Part shown: positions 1-6,315 of the stretch, one piece after another
Layout of the letters: the number at the start of each line of letters is the position of its first letter
How positions within the stretch are numbered: the stretch's first letter is position 1
From: CAKZML01 sp041571575
GTDB taxonomy: Bacteria > Pseudomonadota > Gammaproteobacteria > Steroidobacterales > BM003
NCBI GenBank assembly: GCA_041571575.1
Contig: JBFFTZ010000020.1
Span: 1 to 15,487, forward strand
Length of the DNA stretch: 15,487 bases
Reading direction: 5' to 3'
Position numbers and translations under genes: made by a program
The notes under the pieces: generated by a model
Seen by the model: only the letters and a program-made list of their open reading frames with translations
Told to the model about the DNA's origin: nothing
The model's database searches: none

Positions 1-2
1 AG

Positions 3-242
3 AAGGCAGCCAGCAAGAAGAAGGTAGCCAGCAAGAAGAAAGTAGCCAGCAAAAAGAAAGTAGCCAGCAAAAAGAAGGTAGCCAGCAAGAAGAAGGTAGC
101 CAGCAAGAAGAAGGTAGCCAGCAAGAAGAAGGTAGCCAGCAAGAAGAAGGCAGCCAGCAAGAAAAAGGCAGCCAGCAAGAAAAAGGTAGCCAGCAAGAAA
201 AAGGCAGCCAGCAAGAAGCGAGTAGTTCGCAAGAAGAAGTAA
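3..242 (+). CDS. 3' end of a lysine-rich, histone-H1-like repeat protein (partial)
   Basis: The reading frame is open from the window edge and has no start here, so the gene begins upstream. Seventy-nine codons are visible before the TAA. From 6 to 239 they form 13 tandem 18-bp units of six residues with consensus VASKKK (A or V first, last two units drifting to AASKKR and VVRKKK). The tail is about half Lys with Ala, Ser and Val and no acidic residue, as in the C-terminal arms of bacterial H1-like proteins (AlgP/AlgR3, Bordetella and Chlamydia H1 homologues), which bind DNA non-specifically in the nucleoid. The repeat composition is directly visible; the DNA-binding role is inferred. The missing N-terminus could carry another domain, for example HU-like, so the protein identity is open. 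The gene ends 52 bp before a strong terminator and reads as the last gene of its transcript. Confidence 0.75.
   Translation, partial: KAASKKKVASKKKVASKKKVASKKKVASKKKVASKKKVASKKKVASKKKAASKKKAASKKKVASKKKAASKKRVVRKKK
6..239 (+). repeat. 13 x 18-bp in-frame tandem repeat
   Basis: Thirteen consecutive 18-bp units with consensus GTAGCCAGCAAGAAGAAG run without interruption to the stop codon. Units 5 to 8 are identical to each other. The others differ mainly by silent AAG/AAA changes and by GTA/GCA (Val/Ala) in the first codon, and the last two have diverged further. Because each unit is a multiple of three, gain or loss of units by slippage or recombination changes the tail length without a frameshift. 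The unit number may differ between strains and may be wrong in short-read assemblies. Confidence 0.95.
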
Positions 243-294
243 TTGCCGTAAAGCGGCTGTTTCCTGGCGGATTACCAGCCAGCTAGAAAAGCGG

Positions 295-325
295 AAAAGA
301 CCGGCTGACTTGCCGGTCTTTTTTT
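295..325 (+). terminator. Rho-independent terminator after the lysine-rich gene
   Basis: An 11-bp perfect stem (AAAAGACCGGC at 295-305 pairing with GCCGGTCTTTT at 312-322) encloses a 6-nt loop. It is followed directly by an uninterrupted T run to 325. This is a canonical intrinsic terminator for the gene ending at 242. The A run on the 5' arm would also give a U tract to transcripts arriving from the right, so it may work in both directions. Confidence 0.92.
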
Positions 326-432
326 GCCCGAATACGGCGCAGCGCCTCTCCGGTCTTTAGTGAAGGCGATTTTTGCGCTAACGTCTTCACTGGCAGCATT
401 ATTTGGAATTACTCGAGATCAAGGTAATAAAC

Positions 433-801
433 ATGGATTGGAAAACGCTGTACATGGGTGTCCTCTTGGCTTTTGTCCTTAATCTCGGGGGTTGCAAGGA
501 CTTGCACCAGAGTGTCGACCTGGATCGTCACAAATACAGTAATCTGCGCACCTCCATGAACAAGAGTGACGTGATGGTGTTCGAGGCGAAGGCGACCCTG
601 GAAGCTCCCGTGGACAGTGAGTCTGGCGAAGCCATCAGAATGCAGTGGCTGGAGGGTTGGCTGGCTCAACGAGGCCAGTGCGGAAATGGTTACGAGGTGA
701 TTGAGCGCCGTCCCTACAAGAGAAACGATGCGAACCCTTATGGGTTTGATCTCCGTTACGAGGTGCGTTGCAAAGCGATTCCGGCAAGTACTGCGGACTA
801 G
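433..801 (+). CDS. Small putative lipoprotein, function unknown
   Basis: The product is 122 residues from the ATG at 433, which has an AAGG Shine-Dalgarno core at 421-424. An in-frame TTG at 403 would add ten residues ahead of the signal and is less likely. Residues 5-20 are a hydrophobic signal segment ending in a lipobox, LGGC, with Cys21 as the predicted lipidation site. Lys at +2, not Asp, is compatible with outer-membrane sorting. The mature part is hydrophilic and has two further Cys (83 and 113) that could form a disulfide in the periplasm. No family is recognised. It lies 24 bp upstream of the YugP-type protease gene on the same strand, so the two could be co-transcribed. A hairpin at 359-391 lies in its leader. 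Confidence 0.72.
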   Translation: MDWKTLYMGVLLAFVLNLGGCKDLHQSVDLDRHKYSNLRTSMNKSDVMVFEAKATLEAPVDSESGEAIRMQWLEGWLAQRGQCGNGYEVIERRPYKRNDANPYGFDLRYEVRCKAIPASTAD

Positions 802-825
802 CCTCGTAACCGCCCGGGCACGCGA

Positions 826-1512
826 ATGTTTCCAATAATCATTATTGTCTTGTTGTTCGCCGGACTGCTCGCGCTGCCGTCATTCTGGGTTCAAAAGGTA
901 ATGAGGCGCTACAGTGAGCCAGGGGACCGTTACCCGGGCAGTGGCGGGGAGTTGGCCAGGCACCTGCTGGATGAATTGCATCTCCAGGACGTGTTAGCCG
1001 AGGTGACTGATATGGGAGACCACTATGATCCGGTTGCCCGGGCGGTGCGTCTTAGCAAGGCAAACTTTCACGGCAAGTCCCTGACTGCAGTGACGGTGGC
1101 CGCTCACGAGGTCGGCCACGCACTGCAGCATCGGGATGGTTACCGCCCGTTTATGCTGCGACAACAGATGGTTCAACTGTCGATATTCGCCCAGAAGGTT
1201 GCAGGCGTGATGCTGATCCTGGCTCCCCTGCTGGCACTGCTTGCGCGCTCGCCCAGGCTGGCGAGCCTGGCGTTGTTTGCGGGCGTGCTGAGCATGTTCT
1301 TGTCCTCGCTGGTACATCTTGTGACCTTGCCGACGGAACTGGATGCCAGCTTCAGCCGCGCCTTGCCCATCATGCAGCAAGGCGGATTCTTGAAATCAGG
1401 GGATGAGCCGCACGCGCGAAGGGTGTTAAAAGCGGCGGCACTGACTTATGTGGCAGCGTCCCTGGTGAGTATCCTGAACCTGGGGCGCTGGCTTACGGTG
1501 CTTCGCCGGTAG
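826..1512 (+). CDS. YugP-type membrane zinc metallopeptidase
   Basis: The 228-residue protein matches the neutral zinc metallopeptidase family of Bacillus YugP (Zn_peptidase_2) in length and order of features. An N-terminal membrane helix (about 3-20) comes first, then a YDP...VRLS block (67-77). The catalytic HEVGH follows at 94-98, where His94 and His98 bind zinc and Glu95 is the general base. Two or three hydrophobic helices follow (about 122-140, 146-166, 204-217). The TLPTELDAS segment (167-175) carries Glu171, the probable third zinc ligand. It should be an integral inner-membrane protease; substrates are not known. The ATG at 826 has only a weak Shine-Dalgarno sequence. The last 20 bp overlap, tail to tail, the DUF192 gene on the opposite strand. 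Confidence 0.88.
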   Translation: MFPIIIIVLLFAGLLALPSFWVQKVMRRYSEPGDRYPGSGGELARHLLDELHLQDVLAEVTDMGDHYDPVARAVRLSKANFHGKSLTAVTVAAHEVGHALQHRDGYRPFMLRQQMVQLSIFAQKVAGVMLILAPLLALLARSPRLASLALFAGVLSMFLSSLVHLVTLPTELDASFSRALPIMQQGGFLKSGDEPHARRVLKAAALTYVAASLVSILNLGRWLTVLRR

Positions 1513-1999
1513 GCAACAGTCGGTGAAGAACCCGCTGGCCGACGGCCAGTCCCAGTGTGTCACTAATCCCGCCATTGAGTTCCAGGACAGCAATAGCCGG
1601 CCCACCCGAGGCGATGCTCGCCAGTGAGTGAGGCTCGGTGTTCCTGGCAATCCGGATAATCCGCCCATCTGCACCGATAAAAATTATGTCCAGGGGTATG
1701 TAGGTATTTTTCATCCACATGCTGACCCGCTGCGGCCTGTCGTAGAGAAACAGCATACCGACATCTTCCGGCATTTTTCGAACAAACATCAGCCCCCGGC
1801 TGCGTTCCTCGCTGGAGCGGGCCAGGTGAACCCTGAACTTCTGGTTACGGGATTCCGAGACCTGGATAGTGAGTTGCTCGTTGGGCGAATCAATTTTCTG
1901 CGATGCCTGGGTGGGGGTTGCGAAAAACGCCACCAGCAAACAGAAAATGGCGCCACGGGCGGTGACCCCGAATCTTCTCCCAGTCATACCTAGTTTCAT
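1493..1999 (-). CDS. Secreted DUF192 family protein
   Basis: The 168-residue product starts at the ATG at 1999. An in-frame TTG at 2026 would extend it by nine residues but lies inside the dyad at 2027-2043, and another ATG at 1987 is also possible. A basic N-terminus and hydrophobic segment (about 16-28) end in TQA-SQ near residue 32, a plausible Sec signal. The mature part has the DUF192 hallmarks: RGLMFVRKMPEDVGMLF (69-85), MWMKNTYIPLDIIFI (94-108) and a VLELNGG motif (138-144). DUF192 proteins are small single-domain proteins of unknown biochemical function, common in proteobacteria and usually exported. The gene is transcribed divergently from the AraC-MGMT gene and converges on the YugP-type gene. 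Confidence 0.88.
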   Translation of the reverse strand: MKLGMTGRRFGVTARGAIFCLLVAFFATPTQASQKIDSPNEQLTIQVSESRNQKFRVHLARSSEERSRGLMFVRKMPEDVGMLFLYDRPQRVSMWMKNTYIPLDIIFIGADGRIIRIARNTEPHSLASIASGGPAIAVLELNGGISDTLGLAVGQRVLHRLLPTGEAP

Positions 2000-2026
2000 A
2001 AGCCGTCGCTTGTGGAGTGTTTTCAA

Positions 2027-2043
2027 TGGACTAGCCTAGTCCA
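2027..2043. promoter_or_regulatory. Perfect 17-bp dyad, candidate operator in divergent intergenic region
   Basis: TGGACTAG-C-CTAGTCCA is a perfect inverted repeat with 8-bp arms around a single central base. It lies 27 bp upstream of the DUF192 ATG on the - strand and about 103 bp upstream of the ATG of the AraC-MGMT gene on the + strand. It contains two copies of CTAG, a tetranucleotide scarce in many proteobacteria. There is no T run, and its position between divergent genes argues against a terminator. A dimeric regulator site is the simplest reading. The bound protein is unknown; the neighbouring AraC-type regulator is one candidate, though AraC proteins more often bind direct repeats. 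Confidence 0.5.
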
Positions 2044-2145
2044 AGCGTCGATTCCGGACAATCTCGGCGTCCCGGGGCATAGTTGTTTCGCCGGAGTTGC
2101 GCGAAATCGGGTGGCGCGCGGCTGCTGTCAAGATACACTTCCAGC

Positions 2146-3000
2146 ATGACTGAGCACAGAGATTATCAACGCATCCAGAAGGCCATTGAGTACATGGCTG
2201 ATAACTGGAGCGATCAACCGTCCCTGGAGCAGGTTGCGCGTGCGGTGGAGTTGAGCCCGGCCCACTTCACCCGCCTGTTTACGCGCTGGGCGGGTATATC
2301 CCCCAAGCAGTACTTGCGTGCGCTTACCCTGGAAAGGGCCAAAGACGAGCTGCTTGCTGGTCGCGATCTTCTTTCTACCAGCCAGGCCCTGGGTCTTTCC
2401 GGTCCTGGCCGACTGCATGATCTGTTTGTTGATATCGAGGCCATGACTCCCGGTGAGTACAAGCGCCGCGGGGCGGGACTGGAAATACGTCATGCCTGGA
2501 CCCGGACGGATTTCGGCTTGTGCCACGTTGCCGCGACTCAAAGAGGGCTGTGTTCGGTCAGCTTTCAGGACCAGCAGACGGCGGCGCCACTGGAGCAGTT
2601 GCTGGCAGATTGGCCCGCCGCGCGACTTGTGGAAGATCAATCTGTCCCGGTAGTCCTGGACCGCGCATTGGCTGCCCTGGCCGCGGGAGATAAACCCGAA
2701 GCAATGAGGGTGATGGTCAGGGGAACCAACTTCCAGGTCCAGGTATGGCGTGCGCTTTTGCGCATACCGTTGGGATTCACCGTGTCATATGGCGAGCTGG
2801 CCGCGGAATTGGGTCGACCGTCCGGAGCCAGGGCGGTAGGTTCGGCAGTTGGCGCAAACCGGATAGGGTTTCTGATTCCCTGTCACCGGGTCTTGCGTGC
2901 CGGGGGCGCACTGGGTGGATACCGCTGGGGAGAGCCCACAAAACGCGCCATACTCGCCTGGGAACTTGCCCGCGGTGCTCGACAACTGCCTTGTGATTAG
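2146..3000 (+). CDS. AraC-type regulator fused to O6-methylguanine-DNA methyltransferase (Ada-like, without the N-terminal sensor domain)
   Basis: The 284-residue protein is read from the ATG at 2146; a TTG at 2083 would add 21 unconserved residues. Residues 8-108 are an AraC-type DNA-binding domain with two helix-turn-helix units (about 26-47 and 76-97, ending MTPGEYKRRG). Residues 190-275 are a methyltransferase domain with the active-site motif PCHRV at 245-249. Cys246 is the suicide methyl acceptor, preceded by the GARAVGSA helix (227-234) and followed by GALGGYRWG (254-262). It should repair O6-alkylguanine stoichiometrically and may regulate genes. The Ada N-terminal phosphotriester sensor (zinc-binding four-Cys domain) is absent, so methyl-dependent activation as in E. 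coli Ada is not expected. The gene is divergent from the DUF192 gene. Confidence 0.9.
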   Translation: MTEHRDYQRIQKAIEYMADNWSDQPSLEQVARAVELSPAHFTRLFTRWAGISPKQYLRALTLERAKDELLAGRDLLSTSQALGLSGPGRLHDLFVDIEAMTPGEYKRRGAGLEIRHAWTRTDFGLCHVAATQRGLCSVSFQDQQTAAPLEQLLADWPAARLVEDQSVPVVLDRALAALAAGDKPEAMRVMVRGTNFQVQVWRALLRIPLGFTVSYGELAAELGRPSGARAVGSAVGANRIGFLIPCHRVLRAGGALGGYRWGEPTKRAILAWELARGARQLPCD

Positions 3001-3050
3001 GCATTACTCTGGAAAACTTTTTCGTCTCGCAGTTTGACGCCAAGAGCGGA

Positions 3051-3071
3051 TGGGCTAAGGTAGATAGCCCA
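3051..3071 (+). other. Hairpin directly upstream of the M28 ribosome-binding site
   Basis: TGGGCTA (3051-3057) pairs perfectly with TAGCCCA (3065-3071) around a 7-nt loop. The stem ends two bases before the AGGA Shine-Dalgarno core at 3074-3077 of the peptidase gene. No T run follows, so it is not an intrinsic terminator. It could affect ribosome access or mRNA stability, or be an operator-like dyad; nothing in the sequence distinguishes these. Confidence 0.4.
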
Positions 3072-3080
3072 CCAGGATGA

Positions 3081-4502
3081 ATGCAGGGTAGTCGGTTGCG
3101 TAGACATGTTCTTGGTTTAAAAACCTTTGTTGTTTTGTCGTTGTTCGTGACGGCTGCCCATGGCCAGTCCAAGGGCCTGCGTGCGCCGCCCAGCGAGCAG
3201 CCCGTGCTACACGAAATCGTCCAGCAGGTTTCTCCTGAGAGACTGGAATCTGACGTCAGGGAACTGGTGAAGTTTGGTACCCGTCATACCTTGTCGGAGA
3301 CCAAGTCAAAGACCCGTGGTATCGGTGCTGCGCGGGCCTGGATTCAATCCGAGTTCGAACAGATTTCCCAGGACTGCGATACCTGCCTGGAAGTGAAAAG
3401 GCAGATTTGGGTAGTTGAGGGTGAGGAACGCGTTCCCGGGCCTACCGAGATCGTCAATATCCTGGCTGTCCAGCGCGGTGCTACCGACCCGGATCGCTAC
3501 GTGGTTATCACGGGTGATATTGATTCCCGGGTAAGCGATGTCATGGATGCAAAGTCCGACTCGCCTGGGGCTAATGACAATGCTTCAGGTGTTGCTGCTG
3601 TGCTCGAAACCGCGAGAATCCTGTCCAAGTACAAGTTCTCCGCATCGATTGTTTACGCCGCCCTCTCCGGTGAGGAGCAGGGTCTGTTCGGTGGCAAGGC
3701 CATGGCGACCAAGGCACTGGCCGATGGTTGGCGGATCGATGCCGTCCTGAATAACGACATGATCGGGAATATCCAGGGGATTAACGGAATTATCGACAAT
3801 ACTCATGCGAGAATCTTTTCCGAGGGCACACGGGCGGTGGAAACCCCCGAAGAGGCTGTCCAGCGGCGCTTCCAGGGCGGCGAGGTGGATTCCGCCTCAA
3901 GGAACCTGGCCCGCTACATTGACCGTCTTGCTGATGGCTACATTCCCAATATGGATACCATGCTGATTTACCGACTTGATCGATTTGCTCGTGGCGGCCA
4001 TCACCGGCCCTTCAATGAGGCGGGATTCCCGGCGGTACGAATCATGGAGGCGAACGAGAATTACAATCGTCAGCACCAGGATGTCCGGGTCGAAAACGGC
4101 ATTGCCTATGGGGATGTCATCGAAGGCGTAGATTTCAACTATGCCGCCAAGCTTACCGCCCTGAATGCGGTGGCCCTGGCTTCTATGGCCTGGGCGCCAC
4201 CTGCGCCAACCGGAGTGAAAATCAGCGGTGCTGTGAGTGCTGATACAACACTGAGTTGGGAGCTTCCCGGTAGGCGTATTGCGCCTCACCTTGCCGGTTA
4301 TCGAATTTACTGGCGCCTTACGGATTCTCCCGTATGGACGGACAGTATTTACGTGGGTAATGTAGATTCATATGTTCTGGAAAACATTGTTATAGACAAC
4401 TTCTATTTTGGAGTTGCGGCAGTCAGCCAGACCGGCTTTGAAAGTCCGGTGGTGTTTCCGGGACCGGCCGGTGCCTTTGGAAGACAGGTCAGGGATGAAT
4501 GA
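3081..4502 (+). CDS. Secreted M28-family zinc metallopeptidase with C-terminal FN3-like domain
   Basis: The 473-residue product has a Sec signal (hydrophobic about 14-26, cleavage near AHG-QS at 28). The M28 catalytic core spans about 60-370, with metal and catalytic residues recognisable by motif: GDIDS (145-149, Asp148), NDNASG (165-170, Asp166), SGEEQGLFGG (196-205, Glu198 as base and Glu199 as ligand), NNDMIG (224-229, Asp226) and GGHHRPF (305-311, His307 or His308). The usual first ligand is the His of GHxDS; here that position is Asp146. Residues about 374-460 resemble a fibronectin-III-type beta-sandwich. Cys99 and Cys102 may form a disulfide. It should be a periplasmic or surface aminopeptidase-like enzyme. 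The ATG follows a good AGGA site. The stop overlaps the next start as ATGA, tying it to the exporter genes. Confidence 0.88.
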   Translation: MQGSRLRRHVLGLKTFVVLSLFVTAAHGQSKGLRAPPSEQPVLHEIVQQVSPERLESDVRELVKFGTRHTLSETKSKTRGIGAARAWIQSEFEQISQDCDTCLEVKRQIWVVEGEERVPGPTEIVNILAVQRGATDPDRYVVITGDIDSRVSDVMDAKSDSPGANDNASGVAAVLETARILSKYKFSASIVYAALSGEEQGLFGGKAMATKALADGWRIDAVLNNDMIGNIQGINGIIDNTHARIFSEGTRAVETPEEAVQRRFQGGEVDSASRNLARYIDRLADGYIPNMDTMLIYRLDRFARGGHHRPFNEAGFPAVRIMEANENYNRQHQDVRVENGIAYGDVIEGVDFNYAAKLTALNAVALASMAWAPPAPTGVKISGAVSADTTLSWELPGRRIAPHLAGYRIYWRLTDSPVWTDSIYVGNVDSYVLENIVIDNFYFGVAAVSQTGFESPVVFPGPAGAFGRQVRDE

Positions 4503-5644
4503 AATCTAAAAGGATTCGCAGATGGCTGATACTGCTGGTGACAGTGGTGATCATTGTCATTGCTTATTCTTACCTTAACCGTCCCAGGCCGATCCAGGTA
4601 ACTCTTTATGAAGTAGCTGCCGGCGAAGTCAAGGCCAGCGTCGCGAACACTCGTGCCGGAACCGTCAAGGCCTGTCGCAGGGCCCGCATGTCCCCCGCCA
4701 TGGGTGGCCAGATTGCCGGTCTGCCCGCTCGTGAGGGCGCCCGGGTAAAGCAGGGCGATATCCTGATGGAGCTGTGGAACGAAGATCTGAAGGCCCAGTT
4801 GGCTCTCACCCAGCGCGAGACAGATGCGTCCAGGGCAAGGACCGGCGAGGCCTGCGCCACCGCAGATGTTGCCGAGAGAGAATCCCGTCGTCTGCTTAGC
4901 TTGCAGAGCAAGGGCCTTGCTTCGGAGGAAGCGGTGGATGTGGCGGTGGGTACTGCCAAGGCCAGTGCCGCCTCCTGTGATGCTGCCCGGGCTATGGTCA
5001 GGGTCAGCCAGGCAAGGGAAACGGTTGCCCAGGCTGCGCTGGAACGAACCTTGCTGAGAGCCCCGTTCGACGGGTCTGTAGCCGAGGTTAACGGTGAAGT
5101 CGGCGAGTTCGTGACGCCATCTCCGGTGGGAATTCCCACGCCCCCTGCTGTGGATTTGATCGACAACAGTTGTTTGTATGTCACAGCCCCCATTGATGAG
5201 GTGGACGCTCCGGCAATTCGCGCAGGTATGCCGGCCAAGATCAGCCTGGACGCATTCCCCAGGGAAAATTTCACGGGTACTGTGCGCAGGGTTGCACCCT
5301 ATGTCCTGGACCTGGAGAAACAGGCCCGTACGGTTGAGATCGAGGTGGAAGTCGCGCAACTGGAGGAGCTGGAGCTGCTGGCCGGTTATAGCGCCGACGT
5401 GGAAGTTGTCCTGCAGGTTCGTGAAAGCGTATTACGAGTACCCACCCAGTCTGTTCTGGAAGATTCGACGGTACTGCTGTATTCAGAAATTGACGGTGTA
5501 CTCGAATCCAGATCGGTGAAGCTTGGTGTGGCCAATTGGGAATACACAGAGATTGAATCCGGCCTCAAGGCAGGCGACCGGATCGTCCTGTCGGTTGATC
5601 GGGAAGGCGTGAGCGAGGGCGTCCCGGTTCGACCCGAGTCATGA
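4499..5644 (+). CDS. HlyD/MacA-type periplasmic adaptor (membrane fusion protein)
   Basis: The 381-residue protein has an N-terminal membrane anchor (about 9-25). A lipoyl-type half follows (about 64-95, with REGARVKQGDILMEL), then an alanine-rich alpha-helical hairpin (about 97-183). The second lipoyl half is LLRAPFDGSVAEV (185-197), followed by a beta-barrel (about 225-305) and a membrane-proximal domain to the C-terminus. This order is that of adaptors linking an inner-membrane pump to an outer-membrane channel. The start overlaps the peptidase stop (ATGA, 4499-4502) and an AGGG site sits at 4491-4494. The stop overlaps the ATPase start in the same way, which supports a coupled operon. No outer-membrane channel gene is present, so a TolC-type partner must come from elsewhere. 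The substrate is unknown. Confidence 0.9.
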   Translation: MKSKRIRRWLILLVTVVIIVIAYSYLNRPRPIQVTLYEVAAGEVKASVANTRAGTVKACRRARMSPAMGGQIAGLPAREGARVKQGDILMELWNEDLKAQLALTQRETDASRARTGEACATADVAERESRRLLSLQSKGLASEEAVDVAVGTAKASAASCDAARAMVRVSQARETVAQAALERTLLRAPFDGSVAEVNGEVGEFVTPSPVGIPTPPAVDLIDNSCLYVTAPIDEVDAPAIRAGMPAKISLDAFPRENFTGTVRRVAPYVLDLEKQARTVEIEVEVAQLEELELLAGYSADVEVVLQVRESVLRVPTQSVLEDSTVLLYSEIDGVLESRSVKLGVANWEYTEIESGLKAGDRIVLSVDREGVSEGVPVRPES

Positions 5645-6315
5645 TCACTCTTGAGGGCATCAACCGGATTTTCCAGGTTGGCGACCAGCAGGTTCATGCT
5701 CTGGATGACATCAATCTGACGATCCAGCCGGGAGAGTACCTCTCCCTCATGGGCCCATCCGGATCAGGCAAATCCACCCTGTTGAATATCCTCGGCTTGC
5801 TGGACAAGCCAACCTCGGGTCGTTATTTGCTGGAGGGACGGGAGGTCACCAGCCTGAGTGATGACGAACAGGCCAGTGTGCGCGGTGAGAAAATCGGTTT
5901 CGTATTCCAGTTCTTCCACCTTGTGCCGCGCATGAGCGCGTTCGAGAACGTGGAGTTGCCCCTGGTGCTTGCCGGGATGGCGCCCTCGGTCCGGCGCGAG
6001 CGAGTCAATGTGATTCTGGAGCAACTGGGCCTGATGGACCGTGCTCATCACCGTCCCGATCAACTATCCGGCGGCCAGCGTCAGCGCATAGCGATTGCGC
6101 GGGCCACCATCATGAAGCCTTCCCTTTTACTGGCCGATGAGCCCACGGGAAACCTGGATAGCAGGTCCGGGACGGATGTGGTGGAAGTGCTGGAGCAACT
6201 AAATGCCGGCGGAATTACCCTGGTGGTGGTGACTCATGACGGCCAGGTGGGAAAACGGGCCGGTCGACGCTTGCGCATGGTGGATGGCGCCATCGTCAAG
6301 GACGAGCGGGGATGA
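5641..6315 (+). CDS. ABC transporter ATPase, MacB/LolD type
   Basis: The 224-residue protein is a complete stand-alone nucleotide-binding domain. It has Walker A GPSGSGKST (38-46), a Q-loop at Gln90 (FVFQFFHLVPRMS), signature LSGGQRQR (142-149), Walker B LLLADEPTGNLD (162-173, catalytic Glu167) and H-loop His199 (VVVTHD). The Q-loop context and the ADEPTGNLD block are typical of the MacB/LolD/FtsE group that drives mechanotransmission pumps. Here the ATPase is a separate polypeptide, whereas E. coli MacB carries it fused to the permease. Both gene boundaries are ATGA overlaps, with the adaptor upstream and permease 1 downstream, so all three subunits should be made in step. Confidence 0.93.
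   Translation: MITLEGINRIFQVGDQQVHALDDINLTIQPGEYLSLMGPSGSGKSTLLNILGLLDKPTSGRYLLEGREVTSLSDDEQASVRGEKIGFVFQFFHLVPRMSAFENVELPLVLAGMAPSVRRERVNVILEQLGLMDRAHHRPDQLSGGQRQRIAIARATIMKPSLLLADEPTGNLDSRSGTDVVEVLEQLNAGGITLVVVTHDGQVGKRAGRRLRMVDGAIVKDERG

Noticed and set aside
1..242. CRISPR-like regular repeat spacing
   Set aside because: The 18-bp units are contiguous with no spacers and are fully explained by an in-frame KKK(V/A)AS coding repeat.
336..346. GGCGC-A-GCGCC palindrome downstream of the terminator
   Set aside because: Only 5-bp GC arms, expected by chance in DNA of this composition.
3034..3062. Sigma-70-like promoter for the peptidase operon (TTGACG with TAAGGT/AAGGTA)
   Set aside because: The -35 match is good but the -10 candidates match at only about half the positions, and the start would fall within the RBS hairpin. 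Not strong enough to annotate.
4403..5359. 318-codon open frame on the - strand across the adaptor gene
   Set aside because: It mirrors a well-supported + strand gene, shows no family motif, and long antisense frames are expected from the GC-biased third positions.
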